NCBI GenBank assembly: GCA_016710065.1 | Contig: JADJLP010000015.1 | Location: forward strand, 1 to 64,000 | DNA length: 64,000 nucleotides | DNA from: Candidatus Ideonella esbjergensis | GTDB taxonomy: Bacteria; Pseudomonadota; Gammaproteobacteria; Burkholderiales; Burkholderiaceae_C | Direction of reading: 5' to 3' | Shown here: one piece after another, positions 1 to 9,745 of the stretch | Layout of the letters: every line of letters starts with the position of its first letter | Numbering within the stretch: the first letter of the stretch is position 1 | Made by a program: the position numbers and the translations under genes | Notes under the pieces: generated by a model | What the model saw: the letters and a program-made list of their open reading frames with translations, nothing else | The model's database searches: none | Told to the model about the DNA's origin: nothing

Positions 1-1388
1 ACGCGTCGATTGCCCAGGTGGTCCACGATGTCATCGACCTCGCCACGGCGCCATTGCGCAACTCGACCAGGATCTTGACCACGTCGAGGATGTCCTCGTT
101 GCTCAAGGTCATCAGGCCTTCGGGCACATCGCGCCACGCGGGCGTTGAACTTCATACGGCCCACGCGCAGGCAGGTCGTACGTGTCGGCGTTTACTAGAA
201 CAGGCGCTGGAACAGCGCTTCCACGTCCTCGGTCGGCGGCTCGCCGGGGCGCATCATGCGGTAGATGGCCACACGGGCGGCCAGCTGGCCTTCGGTTTCG
301 TCCTGGGTCAGCGTCTGGCTGATGTAGGCGCCCTGGTCAGCTCATTGGTGAACAGGCACTGCGTCGCCAGGGCCGGCGGCGCGAAGGTTTCTTCAGCAGC
401 GCTTCGGTCAGCTCTTCGTTGGCCTTGGCGATGATTTCGCCGGTGTCGGCGTCCACCATGTTGCGCGACAGAGGAAGCGACCGACAGGAAGTCTTCCGGC
501 ACCGAGATAAACTCGTTCCGGTTTGTTCAAGTTGGCGCGCGTGGCGTGCGGTGATGCGCTTGTCCTTCTCGACGATGACGGCACCGGTTTTGTCGGTGAT
601 GTCGAAGCGGGCCACTTCACCCTTCAGGCGGTCGGCCACGAACTCCAGCTGCGCGCCGGTGTCCATCAGGCGGAAGCTGTCGTTGTCGAAGAAGTGCGCG
701 AGGATCGATTCCGGGTTCAGGCCGATGGCCTTGAGCAGGATCGTGACCGGCATCTTGCGGCGGCGGTCCACGCGGAAGTACAGGATGTCCTTGGGGTCGA
801 ATTCAAAGTCGAGCCAGGAGCCGCGGTACGGGATGATTCGCGCGCTAGAACAGCAGCTTGCCGCTGGAGTGGGTCTTGCCCTTGTCGTGATCGAAGAACA
901 CGCCGGGCGAACAGTGCAACTGCCAGACGATGACGCGCTCGGTGCCATTGACGATGAAGGGGCCGTAGTCGGTCATCAGGGGGCACTTCGCCCATGTAGA
1001 CCTCTTGCTCTTGATCTCCTTCACCACCTTGGCGGGGTGCGACTCACGGTCGTAGATGATCATCTGCAGCTTTGCGCACGGCCGCTGCATAGGTGAGGCC
1101 ACGTTGCTGGCACTCGCGCGTATCGAACGCGGGCCGGGCGATGTTGAACTCGATGAACTTCATCTCCACGAACCCGTTGTGCGACACGATCGGGAACGCG
1201 GACAGGAAAGCCGCCTGCAGGCCCTCGGGCTTGCGCTTTTGCGGCGGCACTTCCTTTTGCAGGAAGGCGACGTAGGATTCCCGCTGCATCGTGAGCAGGT
1301 AGGGAACGTTGAGAACACTCTCGCGCTTACCAAAGCTCTTGCGGATACGCTTGCGCTCGGTATAGCTGTAGGGGGTTGCTTGCGCCAT
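1..1388 (-). CDS. rpoB: RNA polymerase beta subunit, N-terminal part, frame broken
   Basis: This is the N-terminal part of the catalytic beta subunit of RNA polymerase; the gene runs off the left edge. Translation from ATG at 1388 gives the typical start MAQATPYSYTERKRIRKSFG. Conserved stretches such as NGTERVIV, SPGVFF.HDKGKTHSSGKLLF and IIPYRGSWLDFEFDPKDILY follow, but in changing frames. Frame changes are visible near 1075, 1000, 850 and 530-340 and further left. Some lie only a few codons apart and compensate each other, and odd substitutions occur in invariant motifs. An essential gene cannot tolerate this, so I read it as sequence error rather than decay. Gene order after rplL is canonical. 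Confidence 0.93.
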
Positions 1389-1687
1389 TGGACACTCCGT
1401 AGCGACGGCACGGACCTGGCCTCGGTCCACACCTCGTCGGCGACTGGCTTTAGGCAGACCAGATTCCACATTGGAAGGTCTGAAAGCTTGGTGATTGGCC
1501 ACTACCAACCGCTGGCGGACAACCCCGGCATTGCACCGGAGCCCGACCAAACCTGTTCTTCTGCAGTCGGATCAGAGAACACTTGGAAAACCCTCGATTA
1601 TGGCTCAGGAGCCTTACAGGTGATCTCGAAGGGCCCCAATGGCCCCTCAAGCGAGAAAGGCCGGGGCCCTTGCGGACTCCAGCCTCA
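1389..1687 (-). other. rplL-rpoB intergenic region
   Basis: About 300 bases between the apparent end of rplL and the rpoB start. No gene is visible. In other proteobacteria this gap holds an attenuator and RNA-processing signals that lower rpoBC expression relative to rplJL. I see no clear hairpin with a T-run here, and base-level errors in this part of the window limit any finer reading. Confidence 0.4.
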
Positions 1688-2080
1688 TCAAACAAGGTCG
1701 AATTGCCCGACTTTCGGCCTTGGCGCCAGCGTCCACCAGCTTCTTGCAAAGCGGCTTCGGCGTCGGCCTTGGGCACGGCTTCCTTGACGTTCTTCGGAGC
1801 GCCGTCGACCAGATCGCCAGCTTCCTTCAGGCCCAGGCCCGTCAGTTCGCGCACGGCCTTGATCACGCCAACCTTGTTCGCGCCGGCTTCGAGCAGCGAC
1901 GTTGAATTCGGTCTTCTCTTCCACGACGGCGGCGGCACCCACCACCACCGGCGGCCGGGGCTGCCATGGAGGCGGCGGAAACGCCAAACTTCTCTTCAAT
2001 GGCCTTGACCAGGTCATTGAGTTCCATGCGACGGACATGCTGTCCAGGGCGCTCAGGAAGGCGTCTTTATCGAATGCCAT
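1688..2080 (-). CDS. rplL: 50S ribosomal protein L7/L12, frame broken
   Basis: Stalk protein L7/L12, which recruits translation factors to the ribosome. The start MAFDKDAFLSALDSM at 2080, the hinge ending in VEEKTEFNV, and the C-terminal domain (LLEAGANKVGVIKAVREL, GLGLKEAGDLVDGAPKNVKE) are all recognisable. They lie in at least three frames, so several one-base indels are present. The length of about 120 codons fits the family. The exact stop is uncertain because the last codons are also shifted; 1688 is the best estimate. It follows rplJ by about 46 bp, as expected for the rplJL unit. Confidence 0.88.
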   Translation of the reverse strand: MAFDKDAFLSALDSMSVAWNSMTWSRPLKRSLAFPPPPWQPRPPVVVGAAAVVEEKTEFNVAARSRREQGWRDQGRARTDGPGPEGSWRSGRRRSEERQGSRAQGRRRSRFARSWWTLAPRPKVGQFDLV

Positions 2081-2126
2081 TTGTATTCCTCGTGTTTCAG
2101 TGATTCAGTGAATGGATGGATGCGGT

Positions 2127-2662
2127 TCAAGCTGCGGCAGGTGCTTCCGGCGGCTTCGGCCGTAGCCTCGGCACCACCGCCACGCTTTTCGGACAGCGCG
2201 GCCAGCACAGCGGCCATGCGCTGCACAGGCGACATCAGCAGGCCAGCGATCTGGGACAGCAAGACTTCCTTGCTGGGAATCGAAGCCAGGGCCTTGACGC
2301 CTTCGACGTCCAGGGCCTTGCCAGCGTAAGCACCAGCCTTGATGACCAGCTTGTCGTTGCCCTTGGCAAAGTCGGCGATGACTTTGGCCGCGGCGACAGC
2401 ATCTTCGGAAAAGCCGTAGATCAGCGGGCCGACCATGCTCTCCGACGCAACCTCGAACGGGGGTGCCAGCGACAGCACGACGCGCCAGGGTGTTCTTCAC
2501 GACGTGAAGGTACACACCCTTGGCACGCGCATCGACGCGCAGCTTGTTCAAGTTCTCGACGGTGAGGCCACGGTATTCGGCCAGAGCCAGTGTCTGGGAC
2601 TTGGCGACTTGCGCTGCCACTTCCTCGACCACGGCCGCCTTTTCGTTGCGGTTGAGACTCAA
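2127..2662 (-). CDS. rplJ: 50S ribosomal protein L10, frame broken
   Basis: L10 anchors the L7/L12 stalk and, in other bacteria, represses its own mRNA. The start MSLNRNEKAAVVEEVAAQVA uses a TTG codon at 2660-2662. The N-terminal half runs to about KNTLARRAV, then a frame change leads to LAPPFEVASESMVGPLIYGF and SQIAGLLMSPVQRMAAVLAAL. A further one-base shift near the end restores an Ala/Pro-rich tail and a TGA at 2127-2129. The indels match those in the neighbouring genes and are best explained as sequence errors. The length of about 178 codons is normal. Confidence 0.88.
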
Positions 2663-2973
2663 GGTCTACTCCTCACAAAACGTGCCTTCCGAGTCTTGCA
2701 ACCCATCAGGACACACCGGGTTTCAGCGACCTTGCCGTTTCCAATCGGTTCTTCCATCACTGGAATCACTCTTCTTCGCGGCGGGGACGCCATCTGCGCT
2801 GGCTGTGCCTAGCTCGCGAACCCCTTTGGCTTGATTAGGACGCAAGCACCTGAGCGCTCTTGTCACCAGCGGTCTTGGATGGCCCGCCTTGCACTTGCGT
2901 ACAAGACAGCCCACCAATTCTTTCCAACCAGCGCGTCAAGACGGCCGCGCTGGCCTTGGATGCTTTATGGCGC
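2663..2973 (-). other. rplA-rplJ intergenic leader
   Basis: A gene-free stretch of about 310 bases upstream of rplJ. In enterobacteria the equivalent region carries the rplJ promoter and the mRNA site where L10-L12 represses translation. The position fits, but I cannot point to a specific structure, and the surrounding sequence has indel errors. Confidence 0.4.
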
Positions 2974-3682
2974 TCAGGCAGCCGTGGCAGGCACGGTGAC
3001 CGAGGCGATTCCACGCGGGCGCCAACGCCCATGGTGGAAGAAACCGCCACCTTGCGCAGGTACACGCCCTTGCTCGACGCCGGCTTGGCTTGTTCAGCGC
3101 GTCCAGGAGCGCGGCCAAGTTGCCCTTGAGCTTGTCGTCGTCGAATGAGCGACGGCCGATGGTGCCGTGGATGATGCCGCCCTTGTCAACGCGGAACTGC
3201 ACCTGACCCGCCTTGGCGTTCTTCACGGCCGTGGCGACGTCGGGGGTGACCGTACCGACCTTGGGGTTGGGCATCAGGCCGCGCGGGCCCAGGATCTGGC
3301 CCAGGGTACCGACGATGCGCATGGTGTCCGGCGAGGCGATGACCACGTCGAAGTTCATGTTGCCGGCCTTGATCTGCTCGGCCAGGTCGTCCATGCCGAC
3401 GATGTCGGCGCCAGCGGCCTTGGCTTCTTCAGCCTTGGCGCCTTGGGCGAACACGGCCACACGCTTGGTCTTGCCGGTGCCGTGGGGCATCACGACGGCG
3501 CCGCGCACCACTTGGTCAGACTTCTTGGGGTCTATGCCCAACTGCACGGCCACGTCGATGGACTCATCGAACTTGGCAGTGGCGCAGCTCTTTACCAGCG
3601 CCAGGGCGTCGGTGATGGCATATAGCTTCAGGCTGTCAACCTTGCCTTGCAGGGCCTTGGCCTTCTTGGTCAGCTTGGTCAT
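2974..3682 (-). CDS. rplA: 50S ribosomal protein L1, frame broken near the C-terminus
   Basis: L1 of the ribosomal L1 stalk, a translational repressor of rplKA in other bacteria. About 195 residues from ATG at 3682 read cleanly, including GTGKTKRVAVFAQG, GMDDLAEQIKAG and GPRGLMPNPKVGTVTPDV. Near 3095 the frame is lost; YLRKVAVSSTMGVGARVE continues in another frame, and a further shift gives an end IASVTVPATAA with TGA at 2974-2976. The ATG overlaps the rplK stop by one base (TGATG), so the two genes are probably translationally coupled. The frame breaks are probably sequence errors. Confidence 0.9.
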
Positions 3683-4113
3683 CACACGCCCTCCACAACC
3701 ACGCCCATCGAGCGGGCAGAGCCGGCGATGGTCTTCACGGCGGCGTCCATGTCGGCGGCCGTCAGGTCCTTCTGCTTGATCTTGGCGATGTCTTCCAGCT
3801 GGGCGCGGGTGATCTTGCCAACCTTGTTCAGGTGGGCCTTGTCCGAGCCCTTGGCCAAGCCGATGGCCTTCTTGATCAGCACGGTCGCCGGAGGCGACTT
3901 CAGCACGAAGGTGAACGACTTGTCAGCGAAAGCCGTGATCACCACCGGCAGCATCAGGCCGGGCTCCATCGCGGAAGTCTGGGCGTTGAACGCCTTGCAG
4001 AACTCCATGATGTTCAGGCCACGCTGGCCCAGTGCCGGGCCGACGGGCGGCGACGGATTGGCCTTGCCGGCCGGGATTTGCAGCTTGATAAAGCCGACGA
4101 TCTTCTTTGCCAT
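3682..4113 (-). CDS. rplK: 50S ribosomal protein L11
   Basis: Intact 143-residue L11, the rRNA-binding protein of the GTPase-associated centre, also needed for RelA activation in other species. Typical segments are IKLQIPAGKANPSPPVGPAL near residues 9-28, GLNIMEFCKAFNAQT, and the C-terminal GSARSMGVVVEG. It overlaps the start of rplA by one base and follows nusG by about 114 bp. The reading frame is clean, so the error-rich part of the window lies to the left of this gene. Confidence 0.98.
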   Translation of the reverse strand: MAKKIVGFIKLQIPAGKANPSPPVGPALGQRGLNIMEFCKAFNAQTSAMEPGLMLPVVITAFADKSFTFVLKSPPATVLIKKAIGLAKGSDKAHLNKVGKITRAQLEDIAKIKQKDLTAADMDAAVKTIAGSARSMGVVVEGV

Positions 4114-4227
4114 GATGGCTCCTCGAGTTCAGACGCTCCGGCTGCTTGCGCAGCCTCGGCTCCTCGTCAAATGACCCGTGGGTAGCAAAGCTGCAGGCGC
4201 CGGGTCGGGCACGCCTGCAACTGAAAA

Positions 4228-4824
4228 TCAAACCTTCTCGACCTGCGAGAAATCGAGCTCAACGCCCGTGGCACGACCAAAGATCGTGACCGAGACCTTG
4301 ACCTTGGACTTCTCGTAATTGACTTCCTCGACCGCGCCGTTGAAGTCGGTGAACGGGCCATCCTTGACGCGCACCAGTTCACCAACCTCCCATTCGACCT
4401 TGGGCCGGGGTTTCTCGATGCCTTCTTGCATCTGGTTGACGATCTTCATCACCTCGGCTTCCGAGATCGGGGCCGGGCGGTTGCGCGCACCGCCGACAAA
4501 GCCGGTGACCTTGCTGGTGTGCTTGACCAAATGCCAGGACTCGTCGTCCATGATCATCTCGACCAGCACATAGCCAGGGAAGAATCGACGCTCGGTGACC
4601 GACTTCTTGCCGTTCTTGAGCTCAACAACCTCCTCGGTGGGCACTAGGATACGGCCGAACTTGTCGTGCATGCCTGCGCGCTCGATGCGCTCGCGAATGT
4701 TGCGCTCGACAGCCTTTTCCATGCCCGAATAGGCGTGCACCACGTACCAGCGCAGGCCGCTCGCGGTGTTGGATGAGCCGGCAGGCGTGCCGGCGGCGTT
4801 GTCAGTGGCAGCGGTTTCGCTCAT
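4228..4824 (-). CDS. nusG: transcription termination/antitermination protein NusG
   Basis: 198-residue NusG, an RNA polymerase-associated elongation factor linking transcription to Rho and to the ribosome. The NGN domain begins at about residue 24 (LRWYVVHAYSGMEKAVERNI). It includes FFPGYVLVEM and a TSKVTGFVGG segment. The C-terminal KOW domain is at about residues 145-198 (GELVRVKDGPFTDFNGAVEE). A short disordered Ala/Thr-rich N-terminal extension precedes the NGN domain. It lies 33 bp downstream of secE, the usual secE-nusG pair. Confidence 0.98.
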   Translation of the reverse strand: MSETAATDNAAGTPAGSSNTASGLRWYVVHAYSGMEKAVERNIRERIERAGMHDKFGRILVPTEEVVELKNGKKSVTERRFFPGYVLVEMIMDDESWHLVKHTSKVTGFVGGARNRPAPISEAEVMKIVNQMQEGIEKPRPKVEWEVGELVRVKDGPFTDFNGAVEEVNYEKSKVKVSVTIFGRATGVELDFSQVEKV

Positions 4825-4857
4825 GCTCGGTAGCCTTTTGTCATGTACGCCGAAGGA

Positions 4858-5253
4858 TCAGCGCTTCCAGCCCAGGATCAGGTCATACAAGACCCATTCC
4901 AGCGTCTTGTCGGTCAGCCACAAGAACAGGGCCATCACGACGACGAAGGCGAACACATAGCCCGTCATCTGGCCAGCTTCCTTGCGGGTGGGCCAAACCA
5001 CCTTCTTGACTTCACGGGTTGACTCGCGGCCATAGGCCACCAGCTGACGCCCAGTTTCGGACGTGAAGAACACCGCCACAGCTACAGCCAGACCCACCAG
5101 CAGGGCCAGCACACGCAGCCACTGGCTCTGCTGGCTCAACAAGTAGAACGCCACCACCGAGCCGATCAGCAGCACAGCGGCCACAGCCAGCTTGGCCTTG
5201 TCAGCGCTGGTGGAGACGGTTTCGACTTGGGGAGAGGTGGACATGGTTTTCAT
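4858..5253 (-). CDS. secE: preprotein translocase subunit SecE
   Basis: 131-residue SecE, the clamp subunit of the SecYEG translocon in the inner membrane. There are three hydrophobic segments (about residues 23-41, 46-63 and 97-116). The conserved amphipathic region STREVKKVVWPTRKEA at about residues 78-93 is the hallmark of the family. The three-segment form is usual in proteobacteria. Either ATG at 5253 or ATG three codons later at 5244 could be used. The gene lies between tRNA-Trp and nusG, the conserved order. Confidence 0.97.
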   Translation of the reverse strand: MKTMSTSPQVETVSTSADKAKLAVAAVLLIGSVVAFYLLSQQSQWLRVLALLVGLAVAVAVFFTSETGRQLVAYGRESTREVKKVVWPTRKEAGQMTGYVFAFVVVMALFLWLTDKTLEWVLYDLILGWKR

Positions 5254-5380
5254 TCAAACTTTGGCAGACGCCTAACAGCAGGAAAGCCCGCCGGGCTGTT
5301 TTGGCCTGCGGGCTGCCTTGAAAGAGGCCTGTCGGATCAACCTGGGAGGTCAAGCCGGAGAGGCTGGAACACTCCTCGGT

Positions 5381-5456
5381 TGGCAGGGGCAGTAGGAATC
5401 GAACCTACAACCTTCGGTTTTGGAGACCGACGCTCTGCCAATTGAGCTATACCCCT
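5381..5456 (-). tRNA. tRNA-Trp (CCA anticodon)
   Basis: A 76-nt cloverleaf: acceptor stem AGGGGTA, D-arm with GCTCAATTGGCAGAGC, anticodon loop CTCCAAA (anticodon CCA), T-arm GGTTCGATTCC and an encoded 3' CCA at 5381-5383. It sits between tuf and secE, the usual place for this tRNA in proteobacteria. Confidence 0.97.
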
Positions 5457-5475
5457 GTGGCCTTGACTCTCCGGT

Positions 5476-6666
<1,191 letters not shown>

Positions 6667-6727
6667 TTCGTGCTCCTAGACATTCACCGTGCTCGGTGGT
6701 CGGGTTCAAAACAACCAAAAAATCAGG

Positions 6728-6802
6728 TGGTGCCCATGGCGCGGATCGAACGCGCGACCTCCCCCTTACCAAGGGGGTGCTCTACCACTGAGCCACATGG
6801 GC
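6728..6802 (-). tRNA. tRNA-Thr (GGT anticodon)
   Basis: A 75-nt cloverleaf with acceptor stem GCCCATG, D-arm GGCTCAGTGGTAGAGC, anticodon loop TTGGTAA (anticodon GGT), T-arm GTTCGATCC and an encoded CCA. It is the last tRNA of a Tyr-Gly-Thr cluster directly upstream of tuf. Confidence 0.97.
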
Positions 6803-6896
6803 ATCGGCACAGGACTGGACACATGCCTTGCAGCATGTCAGCACCCAGACCTGTGCCGACTTCACTCTCAACAATCACACAACCTGCGGCCTTCAC

Positions 6897-6970
6897 TGGA
6901 GCGGGAAACGGGAATCGAACCCGTGTCATTAGCTTGGAAGGCTAAGGTTCTACCATTGAACTACTCCCGC
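6897..6970 (-). tRNA. tRNA-Gly (TCC anticodon)
   Basis: A 74-nt cloverleaf with acceptor stem GCGGGAG, anticodon loop CTTCCAA (anticodon TCC), T-arm GGGTTCGATTCCC and an encoded CCA. It is the middle member of the Tyr-Gly-Thr cluster. Confidence 0.97.
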
Positions 6971-7012
6971 CAACCTACCCCGTCCTGGATGGCTTTCGAA
7001 TTGTGTTCGCTG

Positions 7013-7097
7013 TGGTGGAGGAGGCTGGATTCGAACCAGCGTACGCATAGCGGGCAGATTTACAGTCTGCTGCCTTTAACCACTCGGCCACCCCTCC
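7013..7097 (-). tRNA. tRNA-Tyr (GTA anticodon)
   Basis: An 85-nt class II tRNA with acceptor stem GGAGGGG, anticodon loop CTGTAAA (anticodon GTA), a long variable arm, T-arm GGTTCGAATCC and an encoded CCA. It is the first tRNA of the cluster leading into tuf. Confidence 0.97.
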
Positions 7098-7155
7098 GCA
7101 GCGAGCCTGAGACTATAGCATGAGCTTGCCGAGGCTGTAAAACCGAGCCTCCCGC

Positions 7156-7878
7156 TCAGTTGAGCGCCCAATTCACGCCAGTTTCACGGGCGGCAAGGCC
7201 GAAATGCCCGCAGCCGATGAAGGGCGCCGGCGGCCGCCGGGCGGACAGCGGCGAGGGGTGGTTGGCCATCAGCACACTGTGGCGCCCGGCCCCGGCCGCC
7301 TCGATCAGCGGGATCTTGGCTTGGGCATGCCCCCCCCAGAGCAGGTAAGTGACCGAACGTGGCCCGCAGGCCGTGGCTTCGATGAGCGCATCGGTCAGTC
7401 CCTCCCAGCCGCGGCGGGCATGGCTGGCCGCCTGGCCGTCTTCCACCGTCAGCGAGGTATTGAGGAGCAGCACACCCTGCTCGGCCCAGGCGCCCAGATG
7501 TCCGTGCGCGGGTGGGTTCAAACCCAGGTCGCGCTGGAGTTCCACAAAGACGTTGCGCAGACTGGGAGGGATCCTGATGCCCGGCGGCACCGAGAAGGCC
7601 AGACCCTCGGCTTGGCCGGGGCCGTGGTAAGGGTCCTGGCCCAGGATGACCACGCGCACCGAGGCCAGCGGCGTCAGCGCCAGGGCACGCAAGGGCTCGG
7701 CCGGGTAGATCACGGCGTCTTCGCGTTGCCGGGCTTCGACGAAGTTCAGCAGCGCCTGGCCCTGCTGCGAGTTGCGCCAGACATCGACCACGGCGCGCCA
7801 ATCGGCCGGCGCGCGGTCCAGCACCAGTGACAGGCGCTCGGTCAGTCGGTTGGGCGGCGCAGCGTCGAACAACTCCAC
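7156..7878 (-). CDS. ung: uracil-DNA glycosylase
   Basis: 240-residue family 1 uracil-DNA glycosylase, which removes uracil from DNA to start base excision repair. The water-activating loop GQDPYHG (about residues 80-86, catalytic Asp82) and the minor-groove loop HPSPLSA near residue 208 are intact. LLLNTSLTVEDGQAASH carries the uracil-recognition Asn. It begins 11 bp after the trpC stop and is probably the last gene of the trp transcript. Confidence 0.97.
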   Translation of the reverse strand: MELFDAAPPNRLTERLSLVLDRAPADWRAVVDVWRNSQQGQALLNFVEARQREDAVIYPAEPLRALALTPLASVRVVILGQDPYHGPGQAEGLAFSVPPGIRIPPSLRNVFVELQRDLGLNPPAHGHLGAWAEQGVLLLNTSLTVEDGQAASHARRGWEGLTDALIEATACGPRSVTYLLWGGHAQAKIPLIEAAGAGRHSVLMANHPSPLSARRPPAPFIGCGHFGLAARETGVNWALN

Positions 7879-7889
7879 GACCTCGGCGC

Positions 7890-8678
7890 TCAGGCGAAGA
7901 GTTCGGCCAGTGCCATGCCCGGATTGGGCGCGCGCATGAAGGCCTCGCCCACCAGGAAGGCATGAACCTGCGCTGCACGCATGCGCTGCACGTCGGCCCG
8001 GCCCAGGATGCCCGATTCGGTCACCAGCAAGCGGTCGGCCGGCACGCGCGGCAGCAGGCCCAGCGTGGTCTCCAGCGTGACGTCGAAAGTGCGCAGGTTG
8101 CGGTTGTTGATGCCCAGCAGCGGGGTCTTGAGCTTCAACGCCCGGTCAAGTTCCTCGCCGTTGTGCACTTCCACCAGCACCGCCATGCCCAATCCGAAGG
8201 CCGTGGCCTCCAGATCGGCCATTTGCGCGTCGTCCAGGCAGGCTGCGATCAACAAGATGCAATCGGCCCCCATCGCGCGAGCTTCAAAGACCTGGTAAGC
8301 ATCGACCATGAAGTCTTTGCGCAACACCGGCAACGTGCAGGCAGACCGCGCCTGTTGCACGTAGTCGGCATGGCCCTGGAAGAACTGCTGGTCGGTGAGC
8401 ACGCTCAGGCAGGCCGCGCCATGGTGGGCGTAGCTCGCGGAGATCTCGGCGGGCACAAAGGGGTCGCAGATCACGCCCTTGCTGGGGCTGGCCTTCTTGA
8501 CTTCAGCGATCACGCCGGCCTGGCCGGCGGCGATCTTGGCGCGCAGTGCGCCGACGAAATCGCGTTGCCCACCCAGGGCTTCGGCGTCGCGGCGCACTGC
8601 ATCCATAGGACGCAGCGCTTTGGCAGCCACAATCTCGTTGCGCTTGACGGCGACGATGCGGTTCAGTATGTCGGACAT
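7890..8678 (-). CDS. trpC: indole-3-glycerol phosphate synthase
   Basis: 262-residue single-function IGPS, which cyclises CdRP to indole-3-glycerol phosphate in tryptophan synthesis. It is a TIM barrel with family motifs VIAEVKKASPSKG (about residues 55-67), VLRKDFMVD (about 117-125), GINNRNLRTF (about 180-189) and LVTESGI (about 205-211). The PRAI domain (TrpF) found fused in enterobacteria is absent. The start is one base after the trpD stop, which suggests translational coupling. Confidence 0.97.
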   Translation of the reverse strand: MSDILNRIVAVKRNEIVAAKALRPMDAVRRDAEALGGQRDFVGALRAKIAAGQAGVIAEVKKASPSKGVICDPFVPAEISASYAHHGAACLSVLTDQQFFQGHADYVQQARSACTLPVLRKDFMVDAYQVFEARAMGADCILLIAACLDDAQMADLEATAFGLGMAVLVEVHNGEELDRALKLKTPLLGINNRNLRTFDVTLETTLGLLPRVPADRLLVTESGILGRADVQRMRAAQVHAFLVGEAFMRAPNPGMALAELFA

Positions 8679-8679
8679 G

Positions 8680-9714
8680 TCAGAGCGGCTTGAATTGCTG
8701 GGTGGCGGCCACGAACTGGCTGAGCTTGGCCTGGGCCTTGCCCGAGGCCACGGCTTCGCGGGCCTGCTTCACGCCCTCGGCCACCGAGCCGGCATTGCCC
8801 GCACAGTACAGCGCCGCGCCGGCGTTGAGCAGCACGATGTCGCGCACGGGGCCGTCTTCGTTCGCGAGCGCACGCTGGATGCACAACACCGATTCGGCCT
8901 GGTTGGCCACGCGCAGCACGCGCGAGTCGTACACCGGCAGGCCGAAGTCACTGGGGTGCACCACGTACTCCTTGACCTCGCCATTGACGAGTTCGCCCAC
9001 CAGGGTCTCGCCCGAGAGCGAGATCTCGTCCATGCCGTTCATGCCGTGCACCACCATCACATGCTCGGAGCCCAGGCGTTGCAGCACACGCACCTGGATG
9101 CCCACCAGGTCGGGGTGGAACACGCCCATCAACTGGTTGGGTGCGCCGGCCGGGTTGGTGAGCGGGCCCAGGATGTTGAAGATGGTGCGCACGCCCAGCT
9201 CCTTGCGCACCGGGGCCGCGTGCTTCATCGACGCGTGGTGGTTGGGCGCGAACATGAAGGCGATGCCGGTCTGCTCCAGGCAGGCGGCCACTTGCTCGGG
9301 CGTGAGCATGATGTGAGCGCCCAGTGCCTCCATCACATCGGCCGAGCCCGAGGTGGACGACACGCTGCGCCCGCCGTGCTTGGCCACGCGCGCACCGGCG
9401 GCAGCGGCCACGAAGGTGCTGGCGGTGGAGATGTTGAAGGTGTGGGAGTTGTCGCCCCCCGTGCCCACGATGTCCACCAGGCCTTTGCGGTCGGCCACCG
9501 GCACCGGGGTGGCGAATTCGCGCATCACGGTGGCGGCGGCGGCGATCTCACCGATCGACTCCTTCTTCACGCGCAGGCCGATCGCGATGGCCGCGATCAT
9601 CACCGGCGACATCTCGCCGCTCATGATGCGACGCATCAGGGCCAGCATCTCGTCGTGGAAGATTTCGCGGTGTTCGATGATGCGGGTGAGCGCGTCGGTG
9701 TTGGTGATGCTCAT
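8680..9714 (-). CDS. trpD: anthranilate phosphoribosyltransferase
   Basis: 344-residue TrpD, which transfers phosphoribose from PRPP to anthranilate. The PRPP and anthranilate loops are present: GTGGDNSHTFNISTAS (about residues 85-100) and KHGGRSVSSTSGSADVMEALG (about 113-133). The helical N-terminal part starts ITNTDALTRIIEHREI. It is not fused to the TrpG glutaminase. It sits between the aldolase-like gene (31 bp upstream) and trpC (one base downstream). Confidence 0.97.
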   Translation of the reverse strand: MSITNTDALTRIIEHREIFHDEMLALMRRIMSGEMSPVMIAAIAIGLRVKKESIGEIAAAATVMREFATPVPVADRKGLVDIVGTGGDNSHTFNISTASTFVAAAAGARVAKHGGRSVSSTSGSADVMEALGAHIMLTPEQVAACLEQTGIAFMFAPNHHASMKHAAPVRKELGVRTIFNILGPLTNPAGAPNQLMGVFHPDLVGIQVRVLQRLGSEHVMVVHGMNGMDEISLSGETLVGELVNGEVKEYVVHPSDFGLPVYDSRVLRVANQAESVLCIQRALANEDGPVRDIVLLNAGAALYCAGNAGSVAEGVKQAREAVASGKAQAKLSQFVAATQQFKPL

Positions 9715-9745
9715 CGGGTGTCCTTTCGGTGGGGACTCAAAGATG

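Noticed and set aside
1..1388. Programmed frameshifting or decay of rpoB
   Set aside because: Many scattered indels in an essential gene, matched by indels in the neighbouring ribosomal genes, fit sequence error far better.
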